Shown here: one piece after another, positions 9,747 through 19,254 of the stretch
How the letters are laid out: each line of letters starts with the position of its first letter
Position numbering within the stretch: position 1 is the first letter of the stretch
From: Pelagophyceae sp. CCMP2097
Taxonomy: Eukaryota > Sar > Pelagophyceae
DNA: 42,726 nt
Reading direction: 5' to 3'
Assembly: GCA_026770575.1 (NCBI GenBank)
Contig: MU657164.1
Span: 1,375,678 to 1,418,403, forward strand
Notes under the pieces: generated by a model
What the model saw: only the letters and a program-made list of their open reading frames with translations
The model's database searches: none
What the model was told of the DNA's origin: nothing
Made by a program: the position numbers and the translations under genes

Positions 9747-10853
9747 TTGCCTCGCGCAATGCGCACCACGCGGGCGGCGCGGCGCGCACGGGCGCGAGCG
9801 GGCGCACTCTGCGTGCTTGAGCAGGGCGACCTGCTCGCGCAAATCCTGCGGCAGGCGGCCGCGTTGGACGCGCTCTACGTGAACAAGCGAGTCGCTCGCA
9901 ACGCACCTGCCGTCGCGCCGACCGTGCGCAGGCTCATCTGGAAGGACCGCACCCTCAAGGGCACGGCTATCCTCAAGGGCCACACCAGCGAGGGCCAAAC
10001 CAGCGAGGTCTGGTGCTGCGCGTTCTCGCCCGACGGCAAGCGCGTCGTGACGTCGAGCCAAGACGGGACGGCGCGGCTCTGGGACGCGGAGACGGGCGCG
10101 CTGCAGACGAAGCTCGAGGGGCACACCGGCGCTGTCAGGAGCTGCGCGTTCTCGCCGAACGGCGAGCGCGTCGTGACGGCGAGCGCCGACGCGACGGTGC
10201 GGATCTGGGACGCCGAGACGGGCGTGCTGCTGACGACGCTCGAGGGCCATGCCGCCCCCGTCTTGAGCTGCGCGTTCTCGCCCGACAGCACGCGCATTGT
10301 GACGTGCAGCAAAGACGAAACGGCGCGGCTGTGGGACGCCGAGACGGGCGCGCTGCTGACAACGCTCGAGGGGCACACCGACTACGTCAACAGCGGCGCG
10401 TTCTCGCCTGCCGGCGAGCGCGTCGTGACGGCGAGCGCCGACACGAAGGTGCGGATCTGGGACGCCGAGACGGGCGCGCTGCAAATGACGCTCGAGGGCC
10501 ATACCGGCCCCGTCATGAGCTGCGCGTTCTCGCCCGACAGCAGGCGCATCGTGACGGTGTGCGGCGACACGATGGCGCGGCTGTGGGACGCCGAGACGGG
10601 CGCGCTGCAGATGACGCTCGAGGGGCACACCGACTTCGTCACGTTTTGCGCGTTCTCATCCGACGGCAAGCGCATCGTGACGGCGAACTTCGACAAGGCG
10701 GCGCGGCTCTGGGACGCCGAGACGGGCGCGCTGCTGACGACGCTGCAGGGGCACACCGACATCGTCACGAGCTGCGTGTTCTCGCCCGACGGCACGCGCG
10801 TCGTGACGACGAGCTGCGACGGCACGGCGCGGCTCTGGAACGTCGCACTCTAA
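9747..10853 (+). CDS. WD40-repeat protein, intact (copy A)
   Basis: This is a single-exon frame of 368 residues. The N-terminal 75 residues (VLEQGDLLAQILRQAAALDA, then VNKRVARNAPAV) recur in all family copies and could be a short F-box-like helix bundle, which is speculative. Seven WD repeats of 42 residues follow, each with GHT...SCAFSPDG.RIVTAS.D.TARLWD, enough for one closed propeller. Nucleotide repeats of 126 bp are nearly identical, which favours unequal exchange. A small internal duplication in blade 1 gives GHTSEGQTSEV. The start could be 9747 or 9759. The role is probably a protein-interaction scaffold; the partner is unknown. Copy B lies 280 bp downstream on the same strand. Confidence 0.85.
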   Translation: MPRAMRTTRAARRARARAGALCVLEQGDLLAQILRQAAALDALYVNKRVARNAPAVAPTVRRLIWKDRTLKGTAILKGHTSEGQTSEVWCCAFSPDGKRVVTSSQDGTARLWDAETGALQTKLEGHTGAVRSCAFSPNGERVVTASADATVRIWDAETGVLLTTLEGHAAPVLSCAFSPDSTRIVTCSKDETARLWDAETGALLTTLEGHTDYVNSGAFSPAGERVVTASADTKVRIWDAETGALQMTLEGHTGPVMSCAFSPDSRRIVTVCGDTMARLWDAETGALQMTLEGHTDFVTFCAFSSDGKRIVTANFDKAARLWDAETGALLTTLQGHTDIVTSCVFSPDGTRVVTTSCDGTARLWNVAL

Positions 10854-11132
10854 TGCTGTGGTCGCTATGCCTCGGTCGACGGGAGCGGGAGAGTGACGGG
10901 TTCGTCCTGCTTGTCCGCACTCGGGCGAAGAAGCTTCGGACTTTGGAAATCCACTTATCCAGAGGATGCGAAGTGGGCCCGGGAGCTCGCCCACCAGCTT
11001 GCCCACGGGGAGGGCTTAGGCCTATAGGGCCTGCGCGTGGAGAGGGATTCGAAAATGGGGCTAACGGCGGACGCGGACAAGTCCTTCCAGACGGGCAAAA
11101 TTTAAAGACTCGACGTGACTCCGACTCGCGCA
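10854..11132. other. Spacer between WD40 copies A and B
   Basis: No gene or strong repeat is seen in these 279 bp. Confidence 0.4.
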
Positions 11133-11958
11133 ATGCGCGCCACGCGGGCGGCGCGGCGCGCCCGGCGCGAGCGGACGCACTCTACGTGCTTGAGCAGGGC
11201 GACCTGCTCGCGCAAATCCTGCGGCAGTCGGCCGCGCTGGACGCGCTTTACGTAAACAAGTGAGTCGCCCGCAACGCACCTGCCGTCGCGCCGGCCGTGC
11301 GCAGGCTCATCTGGTTTGACCGCATCCTCAAGGGCACGGCTATCCTCAAGGGCCACACCAGCGAGGTCTGGTGCTGCGCGTTCTCGCCGAACGGCGAGCG
11401 CGTCGTGATGGCGAGCACTGACGGGACGGCGCGGCTCTGGGACGCGGAGACGGGCGCGCTGCTGACGACGCTTGAGGGGCACCGCAGCTGGCTCACGGGC
11501 TGCGCGTTCTCGCCGAACGGCGAGCGCGTCGTGACGGCGAGCACTGACGGGACGGCGCGGCTCTGGGACGCCAAGACGGGTGCGCTGCTGACGACGCTCG
11601 AGGGGCACACCAGCTATGTCAACAGCTGCGCGTTCTCGCCCGACGGCGAGCGCGTCGTGACGACGAACGGCGACAAGACGGCGCGGCTGTGGGGTGCCGA
11701 GACGGGCGCGCTGCTGGTGACGCTCGAGGGGCACACCGGCGCCGTCGTGAGCTGCGCGTTCTCGCCCGACAGCAGGCGCATCGTGACGGCGAGCCGCGAC
11801 AAGACGGCGCGGCTCTGGAACGCCGAGACAGGCGTGCTGCAGACGACGCTCGAGGGGCACACCGAATGCGTCACAAGCTGCGCGTTCTCGCCCGACAGCA
11901 GGCGCATCGTGACGGCGAGCCGCGACAAGAGGCGCGGCTCTGGAGTGTCGCAGTCTAA
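11133..11958 (+). pseudogene. WD40-repeat pseudogene (copy B)
   Basis: This is a copy of the gene at 9747 with three disabling changes. One base is missing in the N-terminal Arg/Ala-rich stretch (about 11160). A CGA codon has become TGA at 11261-11263. One base is missing near 11930, so the last blade reads RDKRRGSG instead of DKTARLW. The original stop (11956-11958) is recovered only in the other frame. Six blades remain recognisable, one fewer than copy A. From 11297 the frame is still open, so a truncated product is possible. Confidence 0.75.
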
Positions 11959-12048
11959 TGCTGCGGTTGCCGCGCCTCGGTGCTTGGGATCGATGGCATC
12001 GGGGAGAACCAGGGTGTTGCGAGTGGGTTTGGTGGTTAAAAAGTGGTT

Positions 12049-12845
12049 TTAAATGTGGGCACCTCGCAGAGCCAAGGCTCGAGGGCAGTCGGAGCCGAGG
12101 CGAGATCCTGCGCGCAGAGCCGTCATCGGCGCGCGAGGCGCGCCTTCCGCGGCGATTGCACGCACTTCTGGCCGGAACCAGAGCGCGAGTTCGCGCTCTG
12201 CGGCTTCTGGGGAGTCTGAACTGTGAACAAGGTTCCGGCGCCAGTGCGCCACCAAGTCGCCGCGGATCGACCCGAGCCTGCGGGAGCGTGAGACAGTCCC
12301 GCAGCGGAGGGGACGCACTCGGCTTCGAGAGGTTCTGTTGCCCCGCAGAGCCTCCGCGCCGCGGCCACGGCGCGCCGGCCCTCCAGCGCCACGGCGACGA
12401 GGGGCCCCGAGCACAGGAAGACCTGCGCGGGGCATATAGGTCGGAGGCGGAGTCGCGGACGTCTGGACGCCGAAAGCGACGTAGTGGAGTGCAGAAGGCG
12501 ACTCACGCAAGTCCGTTCGAAGAACGGCTTGTCGCGGATGTCGGCGTAGTGCGCCTCGGCGAGTTCGCGCGCGCAGGACCGCTGCTGTAGGCCGACGATG
12601 GCCTACGCGCGCGTCGCGGAGCGCGGCGGCCGCGTCGACTCACGAGGCCCCGCCGCTCGAAGCGCCCGAGAAGCTCGCCGACGAGCCTGAATCGGGCCGT
12701 CAAGTGAATGTGCGCCGTCGAGCGCCGCGGTTCGACGCGGCGCGGCGCCGTCTCTCCTACACGGCGGCGGTGAAGAGCGGCCTCCTCGGCGGTGAAGAGC
12801 GTCATCCGCGGCGTGCGCAGACGCACCACGGCGTCGGGCTTGAGC
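12049..12845 (-). CDS. Nucleoside diphosphate kinase, split into small exons (5' end not resolved)
   Basis: Joined exons give the NDPK landmarks in order: [69 protein letters not shown], and [20 protein letters not shown] with the catalytic His (NLVH). The enzyme moves the gamma-phosphate of ATP to other nucleoside diphosphates through a phospho-His. Exons: 12827-12845 (about 19 nt), 12644-12686, 12507-12602, 12319-12422 and 12049-12277. Introns: 12603-12643 (41 nt), 12423-12506 (84 nt) and 12278-12318 (41 nt). The junction 12687-12826 is off by two bases with a GT donor and would need a GC donor or another site. The initiator exon was not found. About 45 extra residues follow the usual C-terminus. 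Confidence 0.75.
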
Positions 12846-13251
12846 CTACGCGGCCGGCAGGGTGCGGAGTCGAGTCGTCGGAGGCGGAGCAATGGAGGTG
12901 GGTCTTTCACAGCAAGGCATCCCATCGCATAGCAAGGCTACCCGTCGCACAGCAAGACATTCCAACTCACAACACGAGCGTCCGCTGCGCGAGCTCGCCG
13001 TCGTGGGCGCACGCGCGCGGCACCGCGTGGACGCCGCGCCGCGCCGCGCCGGCGACAGCGCGGCGCGCGAGGGCCCGCGGCAGCATGCTTGAGTGCAAAA
13101 CTTCCTAAAATCGCTAAATTCCGCGATAAGAATCCGGAATCAGCTCGAGCGCGGCGGCCCAGTTGCCCGGACGCCCCCTCGCGGCCTCTGGGACGGCGCA
13201 GTTCCCCCGCAGGTTCCTTGGAAGCCATGGCTTGCGCGCAGTCAGACAGTC
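12846..13251. other. Spacer; should hold the 5' end of the NDPK gene
   Basis: No convincing first exon could be chosen. Around 12900-12960 there are three near-tandem copies of a GCAAGRC/CATCCCATCGCATAG-type word. Confidence 0.35.
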
Positions 13252-15813
13252 TTACGAGTCATATGGTTCCGGACGACTCGGAAGGTCGACGCCCAACCCT
13301 TCAATCTTGCCGCGCAAGTATTCTTCCCGTTCGTCGCCGCCACGCCGCATCCAGTCAAAGTAGGGCACGCGCAGGACGCGCCATCCGGCGCTTCGGAGGA
13401 GGCGCTCCTTGAACATGGAGGGGCCGTCGAGCTTGCGTGTTGCGACGTCCGCTGACGGGCCCTTGAGATATTGAGCCGGCCCCACAAACTCCACCGCGAC
13501 CTTCGAAGACGGCTGTGCCACGTGGACGCGGAGCCCACCCGCGCTTGCGTGATCGAAGACGTGTTTCCAGCCGATTCGGGCGAGCGCATCCGAGACGTCT
13601 CGCACGGCTTGCGAGGGCCTCGGCGCTTCGCGAGTATAGGCCAATCGCAGCGCCACCTCGTGCCTGCACAGGAGCAGCGTCAGGGGATGCTGCGGCGCTT
13701 CGAGTCGGAGATGCATGGAGACTTGGTGCAACTGTGAGAAGTCCCTAAAGCTAAATTCCTGCATGTACTCTTCAATTCTCAAAGCCACCGCCTCGAACAA
13801 CAATGGCCCCAAAACGCCCGCCACGGAGTACGACCAAAGGGTGCTCGCGAGGTCTTGCGAGTTGAACAATGCCATCTTCTTGGTTGCTTCAGCGGCAACG
13901 GCCTCGAACAGCAACGGCGCCTCGACTCCCATTGTGGAGTAAGCCCAGACGGTGTTCACGAGCTCTTGCGGTTTGAACATTGCAATCTTCTTCGCGGCTT
14001 GGGCGGCGACTCCCTGGAATAACAAGGGCGCTTCAAAGCCCAACTTCGCAAAGGACCAAACGGTATTCGCGAGCGCTTGCGGGGCGAACGTCGCCATCTT
14101 CTTCGATGATTCTGCAGCGACCGCATCGAACAACGCCGGCGCTTCAATGCCCATCTTCGAATACGCCCAGACGGTGTTGCCGAGCTCTTGCGGTTTGAAC
14201 GTCGCAATCTTCTTCGGGGCTTGCGCGGCGACCGTTTCAAATAAAGCCCGCGCCTCGACTCCCGCCGTCGCATAAGCCCAGACGGTGTTTGCGAGCGCTT
14301 GCGAGTCGAACGTCGCAATCTTTTTTCGGGCATCTGCGGCGACGGTCTCGAACAGCGCCGGCGCCAAGATGCCCGCCTTAGCAAAAGCCCACACCGTATT
14401 CGCCACGTTTTGCGGGTTGAACATCGCAATCTTCTTCGATGAGTGCGCTGCGACCACCACGAACAGCGCCGGCGCCTCGACTCCCATTGTCGAGTAAGCC
14501 CACACCATGTTGGCGAGGTTTTGTGGGTTGAACGTCGCCATCTTCTTGGATGCTTCCGCAGCGACCGCCTCAAATAAAGCCGGCGCCTCGACTCCCGCCC
14601 TCGCGTAGGCCCACGCGATGTTCGCCAGCGCTTGCGGGGTAAACCCTGCGATCTTCTTCGGTGCTTCTGCGGCGACGCCGTCGAAGAGTGCCAGTGCCTC
14701 GGCGTCCGCCGTCGCATAAGCCCAGACGATGTTGGCGAGCTCTTGCGACTTGAACGTCGCGATCTTCTTTGATGCTTCGACGGCGACTGCCTCGAACAGC
14801 CTTGGCGCCTCGACGCCCGCCGTCGCGTAAGCCCACGCGGTGTTGGCAAGCGTTTGCGAGTCGAACGTCGCAATCTTTTTCCGTGCATCTGCGGCGACGG
14901 CCTCGAACAGCGCCGGCGCCTCGAATCCAATCGTCGAATATGCCCACACGGTGTTGGCGAGCGCTTGCGGGGTGAACGTCGCAATCTTTTTCGGTGCCTC
15001 TGTGGAGACCGCCTTGAAAAGCGCTGGCGCCTTGACTCCCACCGTCGCATATGCCCAGACGATGTTCGCGAGCTCTTGTGGTTTGAACTTTGCAATCTTC
15101 TTTGGTGCTCCGGCAGCGACGGCCGCGAACAGCGCCGGCGCCTCGACGTTGCCAATCTTGGCGACGCCCCAGCACGCGTTTGCGAGTCCCTGCGGGCTCC
15201 ACTTGTCCGACTCGTTGATGCTCGACGCCGCGCTTTGCACCAACTTGCACAGGAGTGGCTCGGACGCCTTTTCGAACCTGCCGAGGACGCCGAGGCGGTG
15301 CAGCGACGTGGCGAGGTTGACAAAGTCGTAATCGCCGCCCCGGGCCTCGAAGTGCGCAAGGACGTCGTCGGCGGTCTTGGTCTGAGCGAGGTGTGAGTTT
15401 ATTTCGATCGCCAGCACTCTCTTGCCCGTGAGAGGCAGCCGACCCGACACTCTCTTGCCCGCGAGAGGCGGCCGACCCGACACCTCCCCAGCCGCGCCGG
15501 AAGCGCGTCGAGCCGGCGCCGCGGTGGAAGATCGAGCCGGTGCCGTGGCGGAATCGAGCTCCGCCGCGATCTTTCGGCCGCCGACGGCCGCGTCGTCTGT
15601 TCCGCGCCGCACATTTTCGAAATCTGCCGCCGCGACGGTCTGGCCCGCGGCATCGACTTGAACGCTTTTCACGGCGCAGAGCGGCTCGCACGCTCGGGCC
15701 GTCGCGTCCTTGGGCGGGTGCATGACGAGCGCCGCCTCGGCCGGTGGGCCGCGGGCGGAAAAGCGGCGCACCGCCCCTTGAGCCAGCGCCGCGCGGGGCC
15801 CGAACCGGCGCAT
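13252..15813 (-). CDS. RAP-domain protein with 13 tandem 37-residue helical repeats
   Basis: This is a single-exon frame of 853 residues. The N-terminus (MRRFGPRAALAQGAVRRFSA) looks like an organelle transit peptide. Residues 208-689 hold 13 repeats of the form QxLANTVWAYATAGVEAPAL followed by FEAVAAEAxKKIATFxx, predicted as paired helices of the OPR/FASTK-like superhelix type. Residues about 760-838 form a C-terminal RAP domain (VAVEFVGPAQYL, FKERLLRSAGWRVLRVPYFD, EREEYLRGKIEGLG). RAP/OPR proteins usually act in mitochondrial or chloroplast RNA processing or translation; that role is inferred. Repeats 3-5, 6-7 and 8-10, 11-12 resemble each other with a five-repeat offset, which suggests block duplication. 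It is transcribed divergently from the MYND/Sel1 locus. Confidence 0.88.
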   Translation of the reverse strand: MRRFGPRAALAQGAVRRFSARGPPAEAALVMHPPKDATARACEPLCAVKSVQVDAAGQTVAAADFENVRRGTDDAAVGGRKIAAELDSATAPARSSTAAPARRASGAAGEVSGRPPLAGKRVSGRLPLTGKRVLAIEINSHLAQTKTADDVLAHFEARGGDYDFVNLATSLHRLGVLGRFEKASEPLLCKLVQSAASSINESDKWSPQGLANACWGVAKIGNVEAPALFAAVAAGAPKKIAKFKPQELANIVWAYATVGVKAPALFKAVSTEAPKKIATFTPQALANTVWAYSTIGFEAPALFEAVAADARKKIATFDSQTLANTAWAYATAGVEAPRLFEAVAVEASKKIATFKSQELANIVWAYATADAEALALFDGVAAEAPKKIAGFTPQALANIAWAYARAGVEAPALFEAVAAEASKKMATFNPQNLANMVWAYSTMGVEAPALFVVVAAHSSKKIAMFNPQNVANTVWAFAKAGILAPALFETVAADARKKIATFDSQALANTVWAYATAGVEARALFETVAAQAPKKIATFKPQELGNTVWAYSKMGIEAPALFDAVAAESSKKMATFAPQALANTVWSFAKLGFEAPLLFQGVAAQAAKKIAMFKPQELVNTVWAYSTMGVEAPLLFEAVAAEATKKMALFNSQDLASTLWSYSVAGVLGPLLFEAVALRIEEYMQEFSFRDFSQLHQVSMHLRLEAPQHPLTLLLCRHEVALRLAYTREAPRPSQAVRDVSDALARIGWKHVFDHASAGGLRVHVAQPSSKVAVEFVGPAQYLKGPSADVATRKLDGPSMFKERLLRSAGWRVLRVPYFDWMRRGGDEREEYLRGKIEGLGVDLPSRPEPYDS

Positions 15814-16713
15814 CGCGCGCCCCCGGGTCGGGAGGGTCGCCAGCTCAAAGCAACTTCCGAGGGCTGATGCCTACGTCGCGACGAGGATTCGCCGAAACTC
15901 TGCCCGGCGCCTGAACCAACGTCTCTCGCCGATGTCACAGGCACCGTCGCGTCGTCACGTCGGAGCGCTCGAGCGGCGACGATTGTACGAGGGGTATCGG
16001 CGATGAAACCGGTCTCAAGTGACGCAAAGTTGTGCCTCCCAGAAGGCGCCTGCGGGGGTGGGCGTGGTCGCTATGGGCCTCCCTGCCCCCCGGGGTGTCC
16101 GTGAAATGATCAGCCGCGTGGAGGGCGCCTTGCAAGGGCGTGAACGGGCGTTTCCTATAATATGTTGAACTTGATAAAATCATAATTTGCCTCCTTGTCT
16201 TGATTTTGACTTGATTTTGCCTCCTTGTCGCGAAGGTTCGGGCCCGGCTGTCAATTGCAGGACCGCAGGGATCGAAATTCTGGCTATGTGACGAGGCGGG
16301 TCCGTACGTACTGGGGTGGTATACGGCCGGTCCCGTACGAGTGCCGCGAGTGGGGCTTCAGACGAGCCAAAACTGAAGTCTGGATTTTGAGTTTGAGCAT
16401 TTTTAACAGAAGATTTTTGTGGGACCGGGCATCACGGGACTCAGCGCGGCGTCCTCTATCACCCCCAACAGGAGCAAAACAGCCTCCGACTCGGACGAAT
16501 GCTGCAATTGACAGCAAGTCCCTGGTGTTATAAGCGATACCCCTTGTAGCCTGCTGTGCCTGTCTGCTCCTTTGCGAGGCCCCGCCGCGCACTTCGGAGG
16601 CCCCAGTCCGGTAAGCGCGACGTTCAAACTTGCCGGCGAGAATCTCTTTGTGAGGAGAGTTTCAAACGTCCAGCTCGAGATCGAAAGCGCAGCGCGCCGC
16701 ACGTCTAGGATCG
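15814..16713. other. Divergent intergenic region between the RAP and MYND genes
   Basis: About 900 bp without a supported gene. A short direct repeat (TTGATTTTG and TTTGCCTCCTTGTC, about 16180-16230) lies in a local AT-rich patch. Promoters of both neighbours should be here, but I recognise no specific element. Confidence 0.4.
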
Positions 16714-16908
16714 ATGGGCGACCCGCCTGCGGCTGCTGCGCGCAAGCCCTGCTACGTCTGCGCCGAGCCCGGCGGCCAGCACTGCACCAAGTGCAAATCG
16801 AGGCACTACTGCTCCAAGGCGGCGTGCCAGGTCTTAGACTGGAAAGGAGGACACAAGGCGGCGTGCAGGCAGATAGATGGCTGCCGAATTCCAGGACCGG
16901 CTCCTTAA
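16714..16908 (+). CDS. MYND-type zinc finger exon or truncated protein
   Basis: The frame MGDPPAAAARKPCYVCAEPG...HCTKCKSRHYCSKAACQ...DWKGGHKAAC has the CxxC, CxxC, YC, CQ, H...C spacing of a MYND finger, a protein-interaction zinc domain. After ACRQI the frame runs to a stop in 8 codons.  Skipping four bases (near 16870) would continue as AAEFQDRLLKGPEG, which looks more natural and suggests a small insertion or a splice event. The RING-Sel1 frame 400 bp downstream probably belongs to the same ancestral gene; related proteins with MYND-RING-Sel1 order are what I recall from pelagophytes. Confidence 0.65.
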   Translation: MGDPPAAAARKPCYVCAEPGGQHCTKCKSRHYCSKAACQVLDWKGGHKAACRQIDGCRIPGPAP

Positions 16909-17308
16909 GGGCCCCGAAGGGGCCGGCGGCTATTACTAACTAAGGATTGTTTCCACTTTTACCATACGACTCGGCTCGCCCCGCCAACGCCGACGCGGCG
17001 CAACGACGCTTCGAACGGTGTCTTTGCTTGCGTTTTCACCAGTCAATTTGTTTGAAAATCACCGCAATTTACGAAAATCACCGTTATTTTTTTCAAAAAT
17101 AATCAATTTTAAAATTTTGGTAATTTTAGTCTCCACTTAGCGCATTCGACGCGCGCTGACGCGGCGAGTCCGAATCTGTCATTTTTAGCGCGTTTCGCGA
17201 AAAATGGAATTTTCAGCGATAAACGTCATTCGACGTTTTTTACAACGGCTTTTGGGATACTATGTGATCCGCGGCGAGACAAGGCTCTTGTCGAGAAAAC
17301 TAGCCTAG
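16909..17308. other. AT-rich segment between MYND and RING-Sel1 coding parts
   Basis: Much lower GC than its flanks (especially 17035-17130). It ends with AGCCTAG immediately before the RING frame, which fits a 3' splice site. No matching donor could be placed after the MYND exon, so it is either a long intron with an unrecognised donor or an insertion. Confidence 0.4.
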
Positions 17309-18205
17309 GCACCGGCGAAGAAGGTCAAGGAGGAGCCGCCTATCGTCGAGGATGTCGCGCCGACAGCTGGTTCTGCGGCGGCGGCGCTCTTATCGGCTGT
17401 TCGGGCGGCAATGACGGCAGAGGCCGGCACGCTGAGCGACGGCAAGTCGGACTGGCGCGGCACTTGTGCCATCTGCCTGGACCTGCTGCCGATCGAAAAT
17501 GACAAAGTAACATTCCACCCTTGCTGCTGCAAGAAGATTTGCACGGCATGCAACGTCAAGTGCCGGCAGCACAACAACCGGTGCCCGCTCTGCCGAGCGC
17601 CAGCCCCCACGTCGGATGCCGAGAATGTGCGCCTGCTGCAGAAGCACGTGGACAAGGGGAAGGCTGATGCACAGGCGACACTCGGGGGCGCGTACAGTCG
17701 AGGTATGTGTGGTCTCAAGAAGAGCCCGAAGCGGGCGGTCGAGCTGTACAAACGCGCTGCGGCGCAAGGGCACGCAAGAGCTCAGAATTTACTGGGAAAA
17801 TGTTTTAACGACGGGGAAGGCGTCGAGATCGACCACAAGACCGCCGCGCAGTGGTACCGGCGCGCAGCCGAGCAAGGACATCCACTCGCGCAATCCTATC
17901 TTGGCGGAATGTTCTACAACGGCAAGGGCGTGGCCCAGTCGTACGCCGAAGCTGTGAAGTGGTACCGCCTCGCCGCGGCGCAGGGCGACGCGAACTCGCT
18001 CTACAACCTCGGCGCGTGTCACGCAAAGGGCCATGGCGTGCCGCGGGACTTCGACGAGGCGCTGCGCCTCTTCAAGCGCGCCGCGGCCGCGGGCCACGCC
18101 GGCGCCGCGGCGGCGGCCGAACGTCTCGTGGCGTGGCTCGAGGCAGAGATGGGCGTCGTCGCCGTGCTCGTCGTCGCCACGCTCTGGTGGGCCATGCAAG
18201 GATAG
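17309..18205 (+). CDS. RING-finger plus Sel1-repeat protein with C-terminal hydrophobic tail
   Basis: The frame is open from an AG|G acceptor at 17308 (or from the Met at 17411). It begins with an acidic linker (KEEPPIVEDVAP). A RING-like zinc motif follows: CAICLDLL, CCCKKICTAC, CPLCRAP (about 17467-17605). Four Sel1 repeats come next, e.g. AAQWYRRAAEQGHPLAQSYL and AVKWYRLAAAQGD with GDGVPxxxxEA-type turns (about 17655-18100). The last residues (GVVAVLVVATLWWAM) are hydrophobic and could anchor the protein in a membrane tail-first. RING domains usually recruit E2 enzymes, and Sel1 repeats bind partners, e.g. in ER-associated degradation; that function is inferred. Paired with the MYND exon upstream. 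Confidence 0.78.
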   Translation, partial: APAKKVKEEPPIVEDVAPTAGSAAAALLSAVRAAMTAEAGTLSDGKSDWRGTCAICLDLLPIENDKVTFHPCCCKKICTACNVKCRQHNNRCPLCRAPAPTSDAENVRLLQKHVDKGKADAQATLGGAYSRGMCGLKKSPKRAVELYKRAAAQGHARAQNLLGKCFNDGEGVEIDHKTAAQWYRRAAEQGHPLAQSYLGGMFYNGKGVAQSYAEAVKWYRLAAAQGDANSLYNLGACHAKGHGVPRDFDEALRLFKRAAAAGHAGAAAAAERLVAWLEAEMGVVAVLVVATLWWAMQG

Positions 18206-18634
18206 CCATTTCGCCACGGCGACGCCGGCGGCGCTGGGCCGCGCGGACACTCGCCGCCGCCGCAGACGGCGCCGCCACGACACGTCCTCGCGCTGCCACG
18301 GGCCCGGCAGCCCGTGCGACCACGGTCGGGCTGGCCAAATTCGACTACTGCACGTGGGGAGACCTGCCTCCTCTGCCGACCGGGACCTACCCCGCGAGCC
18401 GACCGCCGACGACCGCCCGCTCAGAACCCAATGTCCATGGGCGATGCTAAAACGCCGCTGCAAATCATGTCGCGGCGGCGACGTGGTGCCCCCGGGGCTC
18501 TCCGCGGTGCCCGGTGCGATGCGCCTCCTCGGCTTGATCTACGGCTGAAAGGGGGTCTGAAGCTGGAGGCGGAGAAGACTCGAGGCTGCTCGATTTACCG
18601 GTGGTCGCGCAGTCGATGCCATGCATCGCACATA
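18206..18634. other. Spacer downstream of the RING-Sel1 gene
   Basis: No gene is supported here. GC-rich with Arg/Pro shadow frames; probably the 3' untranslated region plus spacer. Confidence 0.35.
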
Positions 18635-19001
18635 CAGCACTTTCCGGGTAAAATGAATGGGGCCGATACTTGAACTATCGACTATCGGCACAAATACCGG
18701 CTTTTGGCCCAAGTACCGGCCGCCGCCCTTCTCGAAGGAGCAGCCGCCGTCGAAAGAGCCGCCGCCGCGTCCGCTGCCCGTCGACAAATTGCCGCCGCTT
18801 TCCGAACGCGAGCGGCTGGCCATGATCACGTGTTCGCGCCCTGGTGGCACCTGGAGCTTCAAAGTCCGGGTCGTCGGCGCCGCTAAGAGGCGCACCGCCG
18901 ATACTTGGGCCAAAAGCCGATACTTGGGCCAAAAGCCGGTATTTGTGCCGATAGTCGATAGTTCAAGTATCGGCCCCATTCATTTTACCCGGAAAGTGCT
19001 G
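18635..19001. mobile_element. 367-bp MITE with about 85-bp terminal inverted repeats and TA target site
   Basis: The ends read CAGCACTTTCCGGGTAAAAT and are flanked by TA on both sides (18633-18634 and 19002-19003). The inverted repeat continues to about 18720 and back from about 18918. Near the right arm a 19-bp unit (CCGATACTTGGGCCAAAAG) is duplicated in tandem (18899-18936). The GC-rich interior has an open frame reading LPPLSERERLAMITCSRPGG followed by TWSFKVRVVGAAKRR, which looks like a captured gene piece. Confidence 0.8.
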
Positions 19002-19254
19002 TACGTGAGCGCCGCGAGGCCAAGGGAGACCGCAGCTTGCGTTCGGGTCAAAAGCGAATTTTCTTAAGAGGCGTCTCGGGGGCTCGCCGCGGCCGCATTG
19101 TCCTCGCGGGGCGTTTCGCGCCGCGAGGCCGCGGCGTCGTGGCGGCGACTGGTGCTTCGAGTTTTCCGGAGGCGCCTCGGGTCATCCGGAGGCGCCTCTT
19201 TGTCGGCGGGGCCTTTGCCATCCATCGTCGGCGGAGCTCTCGTCGTCGTCTGAG

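Noticed and set aside
9483..10628. Long Arg/Ala/Pro/His-rich frames opposite or shifted relative to WD40 genes (also 10013-11263, 11102-11860, 38100-39260)
   Set aside because: They only mirror the 126-bp blade repeat in other frames; the in-frame translation has perfect WD motifs.
13956..15691. Long Arg/Ser-rich frames overlapping the RAP gene
   Set aside because: They are shifted readings of the 111-bp repeat and have no motif of their own.
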